Notes: a model not told the origin generated them from the letters alone. Shown: positions 35,683 through 44,578, counted from the first letter of the stretch. The stretch is DNA of 64,000 nt from Streptomyces flavofungini (GCF_030388665.1 NZ_CP128846.1:1-64000); one strand, 5' to 3'. Numbers and translations: made by a program.

Positions 35683-36345
35683 CCGACGGCGCCACGTCAC
35701 CCTCCGCACCCGCGACAGGCGCCCCCACCTCGCGAACGGGCGGCCCCCGAGACCGTCCCCCGACACGTCTCCCCCGCCGCCGCCCGTGACGCCCCGTTCG
35801 CCCGCCTCCCCTACCGGCCGAGGGCTCGGCACCACATCACCCGTCCGCGCGGCGCCTGCCGAAGGCCAAGCCGTCGTAAAGAATGCGCGTTCACGGACCG
35901 GCTGGATGACAGCGCCTTGCACCTGGCACGACAGCACGGGCACGAACGGGCCGGACGCCTCTCGCCCGCGGCCCGCGAAGTCGTCGCGGCTTGCCGACGG
36001 TTCGGCATCCGTCATGGTCAGCCCGGCCCGCCATCGCATCGGACAGAGCCAGTAGACCCCGGTCGACTTGTCGGAAGCTGCCTTCACGAGGCCGGTCCTG
36101 CACTGTGGCGGCCGGGTTCGGCAGCCCGGTACGGACGAGTTCGTGGGCCGAAAGGCGACCTTGACAAGATCACTCACGCATCGGAAGTTCATTCCATGCG
36201 TCATGCACACACCCGTAGTCGTCGCACCGTGTCTGCAGGGCCACCCAAAGGCTGATCGCCCGGTTGCCCCGACCGTCGCGCAGACCACCGCGCCCCCAAT
36301 CCCCACGCCTTTCCGGACCCGTTCACCCCTCGGGAGACACACCTC
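35683..36345. other. intergenic region upstream of the LuxR-type regulator
   Basis: 663 bp without a supported gene. Open frames exist in all phases but none has a ribosome site with a recognisable product. The promoter of the regulator should be in the right part. Confidence 0.4.
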
Positions 36346-37344
36346 ATGCTGGCCGCACTCGGACTCGACACGGACACCGAACGCGTCTACCGCGCCATGC
36401 TGGACCATTGCGACGACGGGATATACGCACTGTCACAGCGACTCGCACTGCCGGAGGACCGGCTACGCAACTGCCTCGACCGGCTCCATTCCCTCGCACT
36501 CGTCCGACCGCCCGCCAAGGCCGACAGCGCCTTCCGGGTACTCGGCCCGGAACAGGCCATGAAGCTGCTGCTCGCCCGCCAGCAGGCCGAACTCGCCGCC
36601 CACCAGGAGCGTCTGGAGACCGCGAGGGTCGCAGCCGCGCAACTCGTCGCGGAGTGCGCCTCCGCGTACAGACCCTTAGCCGGCTTACACACCGAGGAAC
36701 TGACCGGCGCGGAGGAGATACGCGACCGACTCGCCCGACTCGCCTCCGACGTCCGCCACGACATCATGACCCTCGCTCCGGGCGGCGCCCATTCGGAGAG
36801 CGACCTCGAAGCCAGCCGCAAGCCGAACGCGACCCTGCTGGACCGCGGTGTCACCGTACGGACCGTCTATCTCGACAGCATCCGCAATCACCAGCCCACG
36901 CTCCGGCACGTCCAGTGGCTCCACGAGCGCGGCGGCCACGTCCGCACCGCTCCCAGCCTGCCAATCCGCATGATCATCGCGGACCGGACCGAGGCCGTCC
37001 TCCCTCTGGACCCCGCGGACGCGAGCCTCGGTGCCGTGGTCCTCACGGGGCAGGGCGTCATCACGGCCCTGTGCGAGCTGTTCGACAGCACCTGGCAGGC
37101 CGCGAAACCCTTGGTGCCCACGGTGGTACGGGACACCGACGGCCTCACCCCACAGCACCGCGAGGCCCTCCGGCTGCTCGCCCAGGGGATGAAGGACGAT
37201 GCGATCGCCAAGCGCCTCGGCGTCTCCACTCGCACCGCCCGCCGCTTCGCAGCCGAACTCATGGACGCACTCCAGGCACGCAGCCGCTTCGAGGCAGGCG
37301 TCCACGCGGTCCAGAACGGCTGGCTCCCCGCGTACCGCACCTGA
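36346..37344 (+). CDS. LuxR-type transcriptional regulator with TrmB-like N-terminus, two TTA codons
   Basis: 332 residues. The N-terminal winged-helix-like part (GLDTDTERVYRAMLDHCDDG, then ALPEDRLRNCLDRLHSLALV) and a middle phospholipase-D/TrmB-like sensor region are followed by a C-terminal LuxR HTH (LTPQHREALRLLAQGMKDDA, then AKRLGVSTRTARRFAAELMD). Codons 36676-36678 and 36685-36687 are TTA, the rare leucine codon read by the bldA tRNA, which in Streptomyces ties translation to development. It is probably the pathway activator of the adjoining cluster. An 11-bp hairpin follows the gene. Confidence 0.86.
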   Translation: MLAALGLDTDTERVYRAMLDHCDDGIYALSQRLALPEDRLRNCLDRLHSLALVRPPAKADSAFRVLGPEQAMKLLLARQQAELAAHQERLETARVAAAQLVAECASAYRPLAGLHTEELTGAEEIRDRLARLASDVRHDIMTLAPGGAHSESDLEASRKPNATLLDRGVTVRTVYLDSIRNHQPTLRHVQWLHERGGHVRTAPSLPIRMIIADRTEAVLPLDPADASLGAVVLTGQGVITALCELFDSTWQAAKPLVPTVVRDTDGLTPQHREALRLLAQGMKDDAIAKRLGVSTRTARRFAAELMDALQARSRFEAGVHAVQNGWLPAYRT

Positions 37345-37364
37345 CACCCCGGCGGCGGGCGCGC

Positions 37365-37394
37365 CCCCTCGGTTGCCGGACATCAACCGAGGGG
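37365..37394 (+). terminator. hairpin after the LuxR-type gene
   Basis: CCCCTCGGTTG (37365-37375) pairs perfectly with 37384-37394 around an 8-base loop, 20 bp after the stop. It lies between convergent genes (36346-37344 rightward, 37461-38579 leftward) and can act on both. Confidence 0.7.
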
Positions 37395-37460
37395 CGACCG
37401 ACGACTCGCGTCACTGCCCCTCCTCACACCCCCTCCACCTCTCGCCCTCGTCAACAACCT

Positions 37461-38579
37461 TTACCGCAACATCAGTTCAGCCAAGCGGGCAAGGATGGCG
37501 TCGATCTCATCCGGCGTGAGGGGTACGAGTTCGAACAGCAGCCCCTCCGCATCCCGTCGGCCAGGCATGGCCCAGATCGACGGTGACCCCGCTCGCAGCG
37601 CTTCGTCCAGAGCGGCCGAGTCCATGGCCGACACGGCGGGATCCACCACCAGCCGGGCGCGGGCGAAGGGCAGGCCGGTCGGGTCGGGGACGGACGACGC
37701 GGTGACGCCCTGGACGGCACCCGCCCGCTCGACGAAGTCCGCCACCTTGTCCGCCTGCTGCTGCCGCCACACCGCCATATCCAGCTCCTGACGCGCCTCG
37801 AGCGCGGCGAGGACGCCGATCACCGCCTCCTTGCTCGCCTTCATCGCACGGCCGATACCCCGTTCCTGCGCCCGCACCGCCGCCACCGGACCGGCCCGGC
37901 CCACCACCAGACCCGCGGTCGGGGAACCCAGGTACTTCTGGCCGCTGATGGCCACCAGGTCCGCTCCGGTGGCCAGCAGTTCACCGACCCTGAAGTCTTG
38001 CGCGGCGCCATCGACGACGACGGGCACCCCGCGACGATGAGCGACCGCCACGGCGTCGGCCAACTCGGCACTGGCCCCGCGCACGAGACGGGACGACACC
38101 AGCAGCAGGCACGCGACGTCCTGTCGCGCGAGACCCGTCTCCAGATCCTCCAGCGTGAACCCGGCCTCCGTCCCCACGGGAACCGGGACCGCACCCGCCA
38201 GCCGGACAGCCTGCACGATGGAGTGTCCGTAATTGACCGCGTGTCCCGTCGGAAGAACGACTGCGCCGGGCATACCGGTCGTGTCCGGCAGCGCCTCGAC
38301 GCGATCCAGGGACTCCCCGGTCATCGCGGCGGCGACCGCGAGAGTGATCGCCGACGCGGTGCAGTGCACGACGGTCCCCGCCTCCGCCCCGGTGAACCGA
38401 GCGAGGGCCCGGTCGGCCGCCTCCTGCAATTCGTCCATCACGAAGAACTCCGACAGCGACTCGGCGACCGCGGCGCTGACGTCGTCCCCACTGCGTGAGA
38501 CGCCGAGGGGGGTGTAGGGCCCCCGTGCGTTGATGATGCGGCTGAGTCCGTATGCGGTGTGCAGTCCCATGAGTGCCAT
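37461..38579 (-). CDS. SelA-like PLP-dependent enzyme (aminotransferase fold type I)
   Basis: 372 residues from ATG 38579 (ATG 38570 is equally possible). INARGPYTPLGVSRSGDDV near the start and LQEAADRALARFTGAEAGTV are typical of the SelA/DgaE group, related to selenocysteine synthase and 2-amino-2-deoxygluconate ammonia-lyase. The PLP lysine is in VAISGQKYLGSPTAGLVVG, with the cofactor Asp in PVVVDGAAQDFRV. Reactions in this group are beta-eliminations or replacements on amino acids. It does not belong with selenium metabolism here, since no selABD or tRNA is near. Its position beside the regulator suggests a step in the same pathway, possibly forming a dehydro or beta-substituted amino acid. 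Confidence 0.78.
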   Translation of the reverse strand: MALMGLHTAYGLSRIINARGPYTPLGVSRSGDDVSAAVAESLSEFFVMDELQEAADRALARFTGAEAGTVVHCTASAITLAVAAAMTGESLDRVEALPDTTGMPGAVVLPTGHAVNYGHSIVQAVRLAGAVPVPVGTEAGFTLEDLETGLARQDVACLLLVSSRLVRGASAELADAVAVAHRRGVPVVVDGAAQDFRVGELLATGADLVAISGQKYLGSPTAGLVVGRAGPVAAVRAQERGIGRAMKASKEAVIGVLAALEARQELDMAVWRQQQADKVADFVERAGAVQGVTASSVPDPTGLPFARARLVVDPAVSAMDSAALDEALRAGSPSIWAMPGRRDAEGLLFELVPLTPDEIDAILARLAELMLR

Positions 38580-38730
38580 CCTGCCCTTGCCGGGGCGGTG
38601 TTCGCGGTGACCGCGTCGTGCCCGCCTCCCGCCGGCTCCCTGCGGGCGTTGCCGGAGTCCGCGCAGAGAGTCTTCACGTCAGCGGGGCGGACGAGCCCCG
38701 GATTGAACCGCTCCGGGATCCGTGGAGGCT

Positions 38731-39624
38731 CTATGCGTTGACTCCAGCCGCCGGTCGGGGCTGGTGTTGAGCGTAGTGGTTGGTCTCGTGCTCGTGGGGC
38801 GGGATGTCGCCGATGGCGGTGTGGAGGCGCTGGTTGTTGAACCAGTCGACCCATTCCGCGGTGGCTAGTTCGACGTCGGAAAGGCTATGCCAGGGCCTGC
38901 GGGGCTTGATCAGCTCGGTCTTGTAGAGGCCGAGCTGGGATTCCATGAGCGCGTTGTCCAGGGCGTCGCCGACTGTGCCGATCGAGGCGTCGATACCGGC
39001 CTCGAGGAGGTGCGCGGTGAACGCAAAAGACGTGTATTGGCTGCCGGCATCCGAATGATGAACCAGGCCCGGGCCAGCGGGAGTTCCGGCGCGGTCGCGG
39101 CGCCACAGAGCCATGTCGAGGGCGTCGAGGACGAGCTTGGCCCGCTTGCCGGTGGCGGCGGACCAGCCCACGATTGCCCGGGAGAACACGTCCACGACAA
39201 ACGCGACGTAGACGATCCCGGACCACGTGGCGACGTAGGTGAAGTCGGCGACCCATCTTTCGTTCGGCCGGGATGCCGTGAAGTCGCGTTGCAGCAGGTC
39301 AGCTGCCCGATCATGACCGTCGTCCCGAACGGTGGTGCGGATCTTCTTCCCTCGCCTGGCACCCTCCAGGCCCAGGTCGCGCATCAGCCGGGCGACGGTG
39401 CAGCGGGCCACCGGTATGCCCTCGCGATGCAGCTGCCGCCAGACTTTCCGGACGCCGTAGACGCTGAAGTTGTCCGTGTGGACGCGGCTGATCTGCGTCT
39501 TCAGCTCGGCGTCGCGGACTGTCCGGGTGCTGGGGGCGCGGTTCTTCGCCGCGTAGTAGGTGCTCGTCGCGATCTTGAGTCCGTGGCTGGTCAGGACTCG
39601 GCAGATCGGCTCGACTCCGCACAC
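38731..39624 (-). CDS. IS3-family transposase OrfB (DDE integrase)
   Basis: About 297 residues with an HTH_21-type N-terminal region (TSTYYAAKNRAPSTRTVRDA) and an rve integrase core. The catalytic residues are Asp in RWVADFTYVATWSG, Asp in LVHHSDAGSQYTS and Glu in NALMESQLGLYKTE. As in other IS3 elements it is probably made as an OrfAB fusion by -1 frameshifting near 39630-39660. The gene is intact. Confidence 0.9.
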   Translation of the reverse strand: MCGVEPICRVLTSHGLKIATSTYYAAKNRAPSTRTVRDAELKTQISRVHTDNFSVYGVRKVWRQLHREGIPVARCTVARLMRDLGLEGARRGKKIRTTVRDDGHDRAADLLQRDFTASRPNERWVADFTYVATWSGIVYVAFVVDVFSRAIVGWSAATGKRAKLVLDALDMALWRRDRAGTPAGPGLVHHSDAGSQYTSFAFTAHLLEAGIDASIGTVGDALDNALMESQLGLYKTELIKPRRPWHSLSDVELATAEWVDWFNNQRLHTAIGDIPPHEHETNHYAQHQPRPAAGVNA

Positions 39625-39647
39625 CTGGCGGTGTGCGTCGATGAACG

Positions 39648-39974
39648 CTACGAGCGCTTCGACGGCCGGTCGAGCCCGGCCGCGAAGAAAGCCGAGGCCG
39701 CCTTGAGGATCTCGTTCACCCGCCGCAGTTCGGCGCTCTCCGCCTTCAGGCGCTTGATCTCTGCAGCCTCGTCGGACGTCACGCCCCGACGCCGGCCGGC
39801 ATCGACTTCGGCTTTGCGGACCCAGGTCCGCACCGGCTCAGCGGCACCGATCCCGAGCTTCGCGGCAACCGCCTTCACCGCTGCCCACTCGGTCGGGTAG
39901 TTCGGGCGGACCTCCGCGACCATACGCACCGCGCGCTCACGAAGCTCAGCAGGATAGGCGGACGGACGTTCCAT
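39648..39974 (-). CDS. IS3-family transposase OrfA
   Basis: 108 residues. The N-terminal HTH (PAELRERAVRMVAEVRPNYP, then VKAVAAKLGIGAAEPVRTWV) binds the IS ends. The C-terminal leucine-zipper-like helix (EIKRLKAESAELRRVNEILK) is typical of IS3 OrfA and mediates multimerisation. It precedes OrfB and overlaps its longer open frame. Confidence 0.9.
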   Translation of the reverse strand: MERPSAYPAELRERAVRMVAEVRPNYPTEWAAVKAVAAKLGIGAAEPVRTWVRKAEVDAGRRRGVTSDEAAEIKRLKAESAELRRVNEILKAASAFFAAGLDRPSKRS

Positions 39975-40025
39975 GACTCGACCCTCTCAGGGAATCGAGC
40001 CTCCACCAGACCCGGAGCGGTTCAC

Positions 40026-41216
40026 CTATTCGTCCGGACCGTCCTCGTCTGTCCAGACAAGTGTTCCTGGGAAGTCGAGGTCCACGTCTGTGGCCTCCCA
40101 TACCTCGTCGTCGGACACCCTTGCGATCCACGGGGGCGGTGAGGCTAGAGCGTTACCCACGAGATCCAGCACGCTGGCAAGGCATCTCCACAGCGGCCCT
40201 TCGAACCATCGGTAGCCAGCGTCCTCGATGTCCCATTCGCCGATGCGGCCCGTCCGTGTGTTCACGACGAGCTTGGTCACACCCAGCTCTCCGACGGGAA
40301 CGATCCGGCGGCTGTCGTACGGACCGTACAGGTCGTCCTCAAGCCGGTACTCAAGGGAGTCGGCGTGCTCCTCAGCGATCTTCTCAACCCCGTACAACAC
40401 GAACCCGGGCGGAATGATGTCGGTCAGCCCCGAGCCGTCATGGCGTAGGAGCGACCGCTCGATGTCGTCCGGCAGCCGTACCCCGATACGCTCATACAGG
40501 CCTTCCAAGCCGGCGCGCGTACACGGTTCCGGCAACGGATCCTCTTGGGGAGCGTGCTGGGCCAGCCAGCGTTCGATCTTCTCCCAGGACTCCTCAACAG
40601 GTGTCTCGTCGCCTCTGGGTCCCCACTCATCAAGGCCTTCGGGGACGTTGTCGGTCCAGATCAGCCGTCCAGGGATGTGCGGCCACACGCATGTGGCCTG
40701 CCATTTTCCGTCATCGCGCGCGATCCAGGGCGGTGACGAGGCGAGAGCGTTCCCGGCGTATTCCAGCAGACTGGAGAAGGAGGATCGCCACAGCGGCGGC
40801 GGGTCCTCGAACAGGCCGTAGTACGGCATTCTGCTACCCCAGTGCCCCATGCCCCCTGTCCTGGTGTTGACCACGAGCTGCGTGTCACCCAGCCCACCGA
40901 CCGGCACAATCAGATTCCCGTCGAACGCCCCGTGTCGATCCCTTCCGAACCTGCGCTCGAGTGAGTTGATGTGCTCCCGCGCGATCTGCTCAACGTCATA
41001 CAGGACAAAACCCGGCGGGGTAACGGTGGTGCGCCCGGAGCCGTTGTGCCGTAGTAATGAGCGTTCGACGTCCTCAGGCAGCCGCACACCGAGCCGTTCA
41101 TACAGGCGCTCCAGGTCTTCGTGGGCGCAGGGCTCCGGGAGGAGGTCCTCGTCTGGGGCGTGCTGGGCTATCCAGTGTTCGATCTTCTCCCAGGATTCCT
41201 CGACGGGCACGTTCAA
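40026..41216 (-). CDS. tandem two-domain SMI1/KNR4 (SUKH) protein
   Basis: 396 residues made of two homologous halves of about 195 residues. Each begins PVEESWEKIE.W.AQHAP, has LYER.GVRLP.D.ERSLLRH, the SUKH core PPGFVLY, VNTRTG and ALAS.PPWIAR, and ends near TDN or TDE. SUKH proteins are mostly immunity proteins against polymorphic toxins, or scaffold/binding modules. The internal duplication is clear at protein level and diverged enough not to be recent. The gene is boxed between two IS3 elements, and its last codons touch the left IS. No toxin gene is nearby. Confidence 0.82.
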   Translation of the reverse strand: MNVPVEESWEKIEHWIAQHAPDEDLLPEPCAHEDLERLYERLGVRLPEDVERSLLRHNGSGRTTVTPPGFVLYDVEQIAREHINSLERRFGRDRHGAFDGNLIVPVGGLGDTQLVVNTRTGGMGHWGSRMPYYGLFEDPPPLWRSSFSSLLEYAGNALASSPPWIARDDGKWQATCVWPHIPGRLIWTDNVPEGLDEWGPRGDETPVEESWEKIERWLAQHAPQEDPLPEPCTRAGLEGLYERIGVRLPDDIERSLLRHDGSGLTDIIPPGFVLYGVEKIAEEHADSLEYRLEDDLYGPYDSRRIVPVGELGVTKLVVNTRTGRIGEWDIEDAGYRWFEGPLWRCLASVLDLVGNALASPPPWIARVSDDEVWEATDVDLDFPGTLVWTDEDGPDE

Positions 41217-41264
41217 GCCTCCTCCAGTCAGTCAAGGGGCCTTGCCCCCGGAGTTTGGACACGT

Positions 41265-42164
41265 CTATGCGGCTTGGGTCAGGGTAGTTGCTGTTGGTTG
41301 GCAGTCGTTCTCGTAGGCGATCGGAGACCGCTGACCGAGGCGGGAGTGCCGACGCCGGGTGTTGTACCGGGCCAGCCAGCGGAAGGCGTTGAGTCGCGCT
41401 TCATGCTCGTTCGACCAGCCTTTGCGGCCCTGAAGCGTCTCCCTTTTGAAGGCGGCGTTGAAGCTCTCCGCTGCGGCATTGTCCGCGCTGGAGCCGACCG
41501 TGCCCATACTCTGCCGGCCCCCTGCCGATCTGCAGATTTCAGCGGAGGCTCTGCTCGTGTATTGCGAGCCGTGGTCGGTGTGCATCAACGCTCCGGCCAG
41601 GCTCCCGCGGGTCCGCTCGGCTGCCGCCAGGGCGTCGATGACGAGCTCGGTTCGCATGTGGTCGGCGATCGCCCATCCGGCCAGCCGGCGTGAGGCAAGG
41701 TCGATGACGGTCGCGAGATAGAGCGGCTTCGAGCCGCTGTCCGGCAGATACGTGATGTCGCCGACGTACTTCGTGTTCACCTCGGTCGCGGTGAAGTCAC
41801 GGCCGATCAGATCCGGTGCCTTCGCCGTTGCCGGATCCGCGACGGTGGTCCGGTGCCGGCGGCGCAGACGAACACCCTCGAGCCCGATGGCTCGCATGAT
41901 CCTTGCGACGCGCTTGTGGTTGATCTGTTCGCCCTGATCGCGGAGTTCGGCGGTGATCCTGGGGGCTCCGTAAGTGCGGTCGGAGTCCTGGTGGACCTTG
42001 CATATCCGGGCCGCGCGCCCGGCCTCGACGGCCTGCCGGGCCGTCCGTGCGGCCGCGGTGCGGCGCCAGTAGTAGAAGCTCGAGCGGGCGATGCCCAGGA
42101 TGTCGCAGAGCCGCTTCACGCCGTGACGACGCTGGTGGTCAGCGACGGACTGGAAGCGGTTCAC
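41265..42164 (-). CDS. IS3-family transposase OrfB (DDE integrase)
   Basis: 299 residues. The N-terminal region (RRHGVKRLCDILGIARSSFY) matches HTH_21. The integrase core has catalytic Asp in KYVGDITYLPDSGS, Asp in ALMHTDHGSQYTS and Glu in NAAAESFNAAFKRE. It overlaps OrfA by 4 bp and is complete. Confidence 0.9.
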   Translation of the reverse strand: MNRFQSVADHQRRHGVKRLCDILGIARSSFYYWRRTAAARTARQAVEAGRAARICKVHQDSDRTYGAPRITAELRDQGEQINHKRVARIMRAIGLEGVRLRRRHRTTVADPATAKAPDLIGRDFTATEVNTKYVGDITYLPDSGSKPLYLATVIDLASRRLAGWAIADHMRTELVIDALAAAERTRGSLAGALMHTDHGSQYTSRASAEICRSAGGRQSMGTVGSSADNAAAESFNAAFKRETLQGRKGWSNEHEARLNAFRWLARYNTRRRHSRLGQRSPIAYENDCQPTATTLTQAA

Positions 42165-42472
42165 CAGCGCGTCTCCGTCGCGACATACCGGGCCGCCTTG
42201 CGGAGAATGTCGCGCTCTTCCTCCAGCTCACGGATCCTCTTGCGTGCCGCGGCCAGCTCCGCCTGAACGCCATCATCGCTGGCCCGCGCAGCAGGTGGCG
42301 GCCCGGAGTGGGCGCCGGGCCGGCGCCCGTCGGCGGCCCGGATCCAGTTCCGCAGCGTCTCGGTGTTCACCCCGAGATCACCAGCGACCGACTTGATCGT
42401 CGCTCCCGGCCTAGACCGGTACAACGCGACCGCGTCCGCCTTGAACTCAGCGGGGTAATGCTTCAGCCCCAC
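42161..42472 (-). CDS. IS3-family transposase OrfA
   Basis: About 103 residues using GTG 42472 behind GGAG (ATG 42496 is possible). It reads VGLKHYPAEFKADAVALYRS, then ATIKSVAGDLGVNTETLRNW as the HTH, and a charged coiled-coil tail (AARKRIRELEEERDILRKAA). Standard OrfA for IS3-type transposition. Confidence 0.88.
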   Translation of the reverse strand: MGLKHYPAEFKADAVALYRSRPGATIKSVAGDLGVNTETLRNWIRAADGRRPGAHSGPPPAARASDDGVQAELAAARKRIRELEEERDILRKAARYVATETRW

Positions 42473-42597
42473 AGGGACTCCGTTCTCCTGGACCATCAAG
42501 ATCCAAGTCTCTCCGGTGTCCAAACTTCGGGGTCAAGGCCCCTCTGCCGCGCGCGCCGTGTCGGGACAGCTCCGCGGCGCTGAAGGAGCTCCGAGTC

Positions 42598-43653
42598 GTG
42601 AAGACCACCGCCATCGAACGTCGCGCCTACTTGCTGCGCCTGTACACCGGGCTGCCCTGGCAGTCCGCCCGGCGCCGGGTCGAGGCCGCCGCGCCCGGCT
42701 CCCAGGTGATCCCGCAGCCGGATGCAGACCAGTTGCTCCTGGAGGCCCGGGTGATGGCCGCACTGGCCTGGCGCCGGATCACCACGGTGCACCCGTGGGG
42801 CATCGAGTACGTCGACCCGCGTGCCGACCGCCTCCTGATCCGATTCGAGGCCGATCCGGCCGAGCGGCGCGACCAGGACGACACTCAGGCCCTGGACCTG
42901 GCCGAGGTACTGCTCCCCCGTGCCGACGAGTACGGCGGCATCAAGGGCGTGCCCGGAGCCCGGATCCACATCGAGGACGGGCAGGTGGTGCTGCGCGTGG
43001 TGGACACATCTGCCTCCGTTACCTTGCTGGGGCTGGATCCTGACGCGTGGCTGCGCGCGGCCGAGGTCCAGGACCAAGTGCTGGGCAGCTACGGCATGAC
43101 GCCGTGCCACCAGGACCTGCCCGACCCGGTGGCACCCGGCCGAGCGCCCCTATCGGCGCCCGGGCCGTCGTGGCACTGCGGCGTCGGCCTGGATGACCAG
43201 CGGACTGCTGCGCCGTCTCGGCCTGATCCGCACGCTGGGGGTGCCGCTGGCCGTAACCGGGTGGCTCGGCCGCCATGGGCGCGACGGTGGCGAGCGCTGG
43301 GTCATCGACCCGATGTTCGCGCCAGGGGCCATCGGCGGCTGATGGCTCTGCTCGCGGCACCCGGCTGGGGCCTGCCCCTGTCCGCCTGGGACGAGCACTG
43401 CAACTGCCATCTGCCGCCCGGATACAGCGACCAGTGCACCACCCTCGCCGCCGGTCTGGCCGAGCGGCCCGGCGTGCTGGAGATTCGTGCCATCCAGCGG
43501 TGCGGCGACACCCTGAAGCAGATCCAGGAGCACGACCCAGCGATCCACGCGGCCCAGCAGCAACTTGTCCTCTCTGTACCCGCCTGGGTCGACCGCTGGC
43601 TCGAACGCGGTGACCGGCTCGCTCCGGACGTACCGGTCGGCCTCTTCATCTGA
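42598..43653 (+). CDS. unknown protein, possibly two genes fused by an indel
   Basis: The first 165 residues (VKTTAIERRAYLLRLYTGLP, HPWGIEYVDPRADRLLIRFE, HIEDGQVVLRVVDTSASVTL) look like a real folded protein of a family often seen in Streptomyces but not named. The middle part (Pro/Arg/Ala-rich, about 43120-43340) looks like an out-of-frame reading. The plus-one frame there gives MTSGLLRRLGLIRTLGVPLA to a stop at 43341. From 43342 the original frame again gives plausible protein (MALLAAPGWGLPLSAWDEHC). Most likely a small indel has merged neighbouring genes. No function is assigned. Confidence 0.45.
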   Translation: MKTTAIERRAYLLRLYTGLPWQSARRRVEAAAPGSQVIPQPDADQLLLEARVMAALAWRRITTVHPWGIEYVDPRADRLLIRFEADPAERRDQDDTQALDLAEVLLPRADEYGGIKGVPGARIHIEDGQVVLRVVDTSASVTLLGLDPDAWLRAAEVQDQVLGSYGMTPCHQDLPDPVAPGRAPLSAPGPSWHCGVGLDDQRTAAPSRPDPHAGGAAGRNRVARPPWARRWRALGHRPDVRARGHRRLMALLAAPGWGLPLSAWDEHCNCHLPPGYSDQCTTLAAGLAERPGVLEIRAIQRCGDTLKQIQEHDPAIHAAQQQLVLSVPAWVDRWLERGDRLAPDVPVGLFI

Positions 43654-44002
43654 GTGCTTCTCTCACCATCGGAAGCGTCGATGACGTGCACATCCGAGCC
43701 GGAGAACAGGAGCACGGTGTTGTCGGCGAGGGTGTGATCGTGTCGGTGGGAAGCAGCAACGTGTGATGGTGAGTTCCAGGAACGCTTGAGGGGCTCGGCC
43801 GCAGAAATGTCGGCGAGTTTCAGGGACACCGCATGGGCAGACGGCCGTCGGGCCATGCGCTGTGCGGGCTCCCGCCGCCCGCGGACCGCCAGAGGCCTCG
43901 CGGGCGTTCTCGCCCCGGGGGGGGCCGGAGCGAACGGCTCATGAGGACCACGCCTTGAAAATACGTTTGCTGGCCACCAGGCACGCTGGCACGATTTCAA
44001 GC

Positions 44003-44554
44003 GTGATCACTGCTGAGACGCCGGACTGCCTGATCGTGACGGGGATGCCCGGGGCCGGGAAGTCGACGGTGACCAGGCTCGTCGCCGAGCGCCTGCCGCG
44101 CTCCGCCCGGCTCGACGGCGACTTCATCAACAGGCTGATCGTCAGCGGCCGTGTCTGGGCCCTTGGTGAACCGGCCGACGAGGCAGCGCGGCAGGTGGAG
44201 CTGTGCAACCGCAATCTATGCATGCTGGCGAACAACTTTGCCGACGCCGGCTTCACGCCCGTGATCGACTGGGTGATCCCCGAACGCAAGCAGTTGGACT
44301 TCTTCGTCTCGCTCCTTCCGGCCAGGAATGTTCTGTTCGTCGTCCTCGCACCGGGTATCCAAGCATGCCGACACCGCAACACTCTCCGTGATCCACGAGA
44401 ACGGTTCGACTTCGACGGCTATGAAGATCTCGATGCCGACATGAAACGCGAACTCGGCGATGCCGGCTGGTGGTTCGACACCGCCGCCCTCTCTCCCGAG
44501 GAGAGCGCCGACCGCATCCTCCGCGAAGCTCGCTATCGCGCGATGGTGAACTGA
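44003..44554 (+). CDS. small P-loop kinase-like protein
   Basis: 183 residues from GTG 44003; the longer frame upstream has no ribosome site. Walker A is VTGMPGAGKSTVTRLVAERL. ARLDGDFINRLIVSGRVW supplies an Asp-containing substrate/Mg site, and APGIQACRHRNTLRDPRERF looks like the Arg-rich lid of gluconate/chloramphenicol-phosphotransferase-type kinases. The fold is that of AAA_33/shikimate-kinase-like enzymes that phosphorylate small molecules or nucleotides. The substrate is not visible. It stands alone among IS remnants, so a resistance kinase is possible but unproven. Confidence 0.68.
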   Translation: MITAETPDCLIVTGMPGAGKSTVTRLVAERLPRSARLDGDFINRLIVSGRVWALGEPADEAARQVELCNRNLCMLANNFADAGFTPVIDWVIPERKQLDFFVSLLPARNVLFVVLAPGIQACRHRNTLRDPRERFDFDGYEDLDADMKRELGDAGWWFDTAALSPEESADRILREARYRAMVN

Positions 44555-44578
44555 CTGCAAGCTCCCCGGCTCTGTTCA

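Larger units (their letters stand above)
38704..40024 (-). mobile_element. IS3-family insertion sequence (left of the SUKH gene)
   Basis: Inverted repeats of 28 bp lie at 38704-38731 and 39997-40024. They start TGAACCGCTCCGGG, end GTGGAGGCTC and differ in about four central positions. The length of 1,321 bp and the two ORFs are standard for IS3. No clear target duplication is visible. The right end stops two bases before the stop codon of the SUKH gene. Confidence 0.88.
41235..42543 (-). mobile_element. IS3-family insertion sequence (right of the SUKH gene)
   Basis: Inverted repeats of 28 bp lie at 41235-41262 and 42516-42543. They share AGGGGCCTTG at the outer end and AGTTTGGACAC at the inner end, with two mismatches between. 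The element of 1,309 bp has overlapping OrfA and OrfB. It is a different IS3 member from the one on the left of the SUKH gene. Confidence 0.88.

Noticed and set aside
42598..43653. Treating the whole frame as one well-supported 351-residue protein.
   Set aside because: The middle segment looks out of frame, and a neighbouring frame with plausible protein ends at 43341. It was kept only with a warning.
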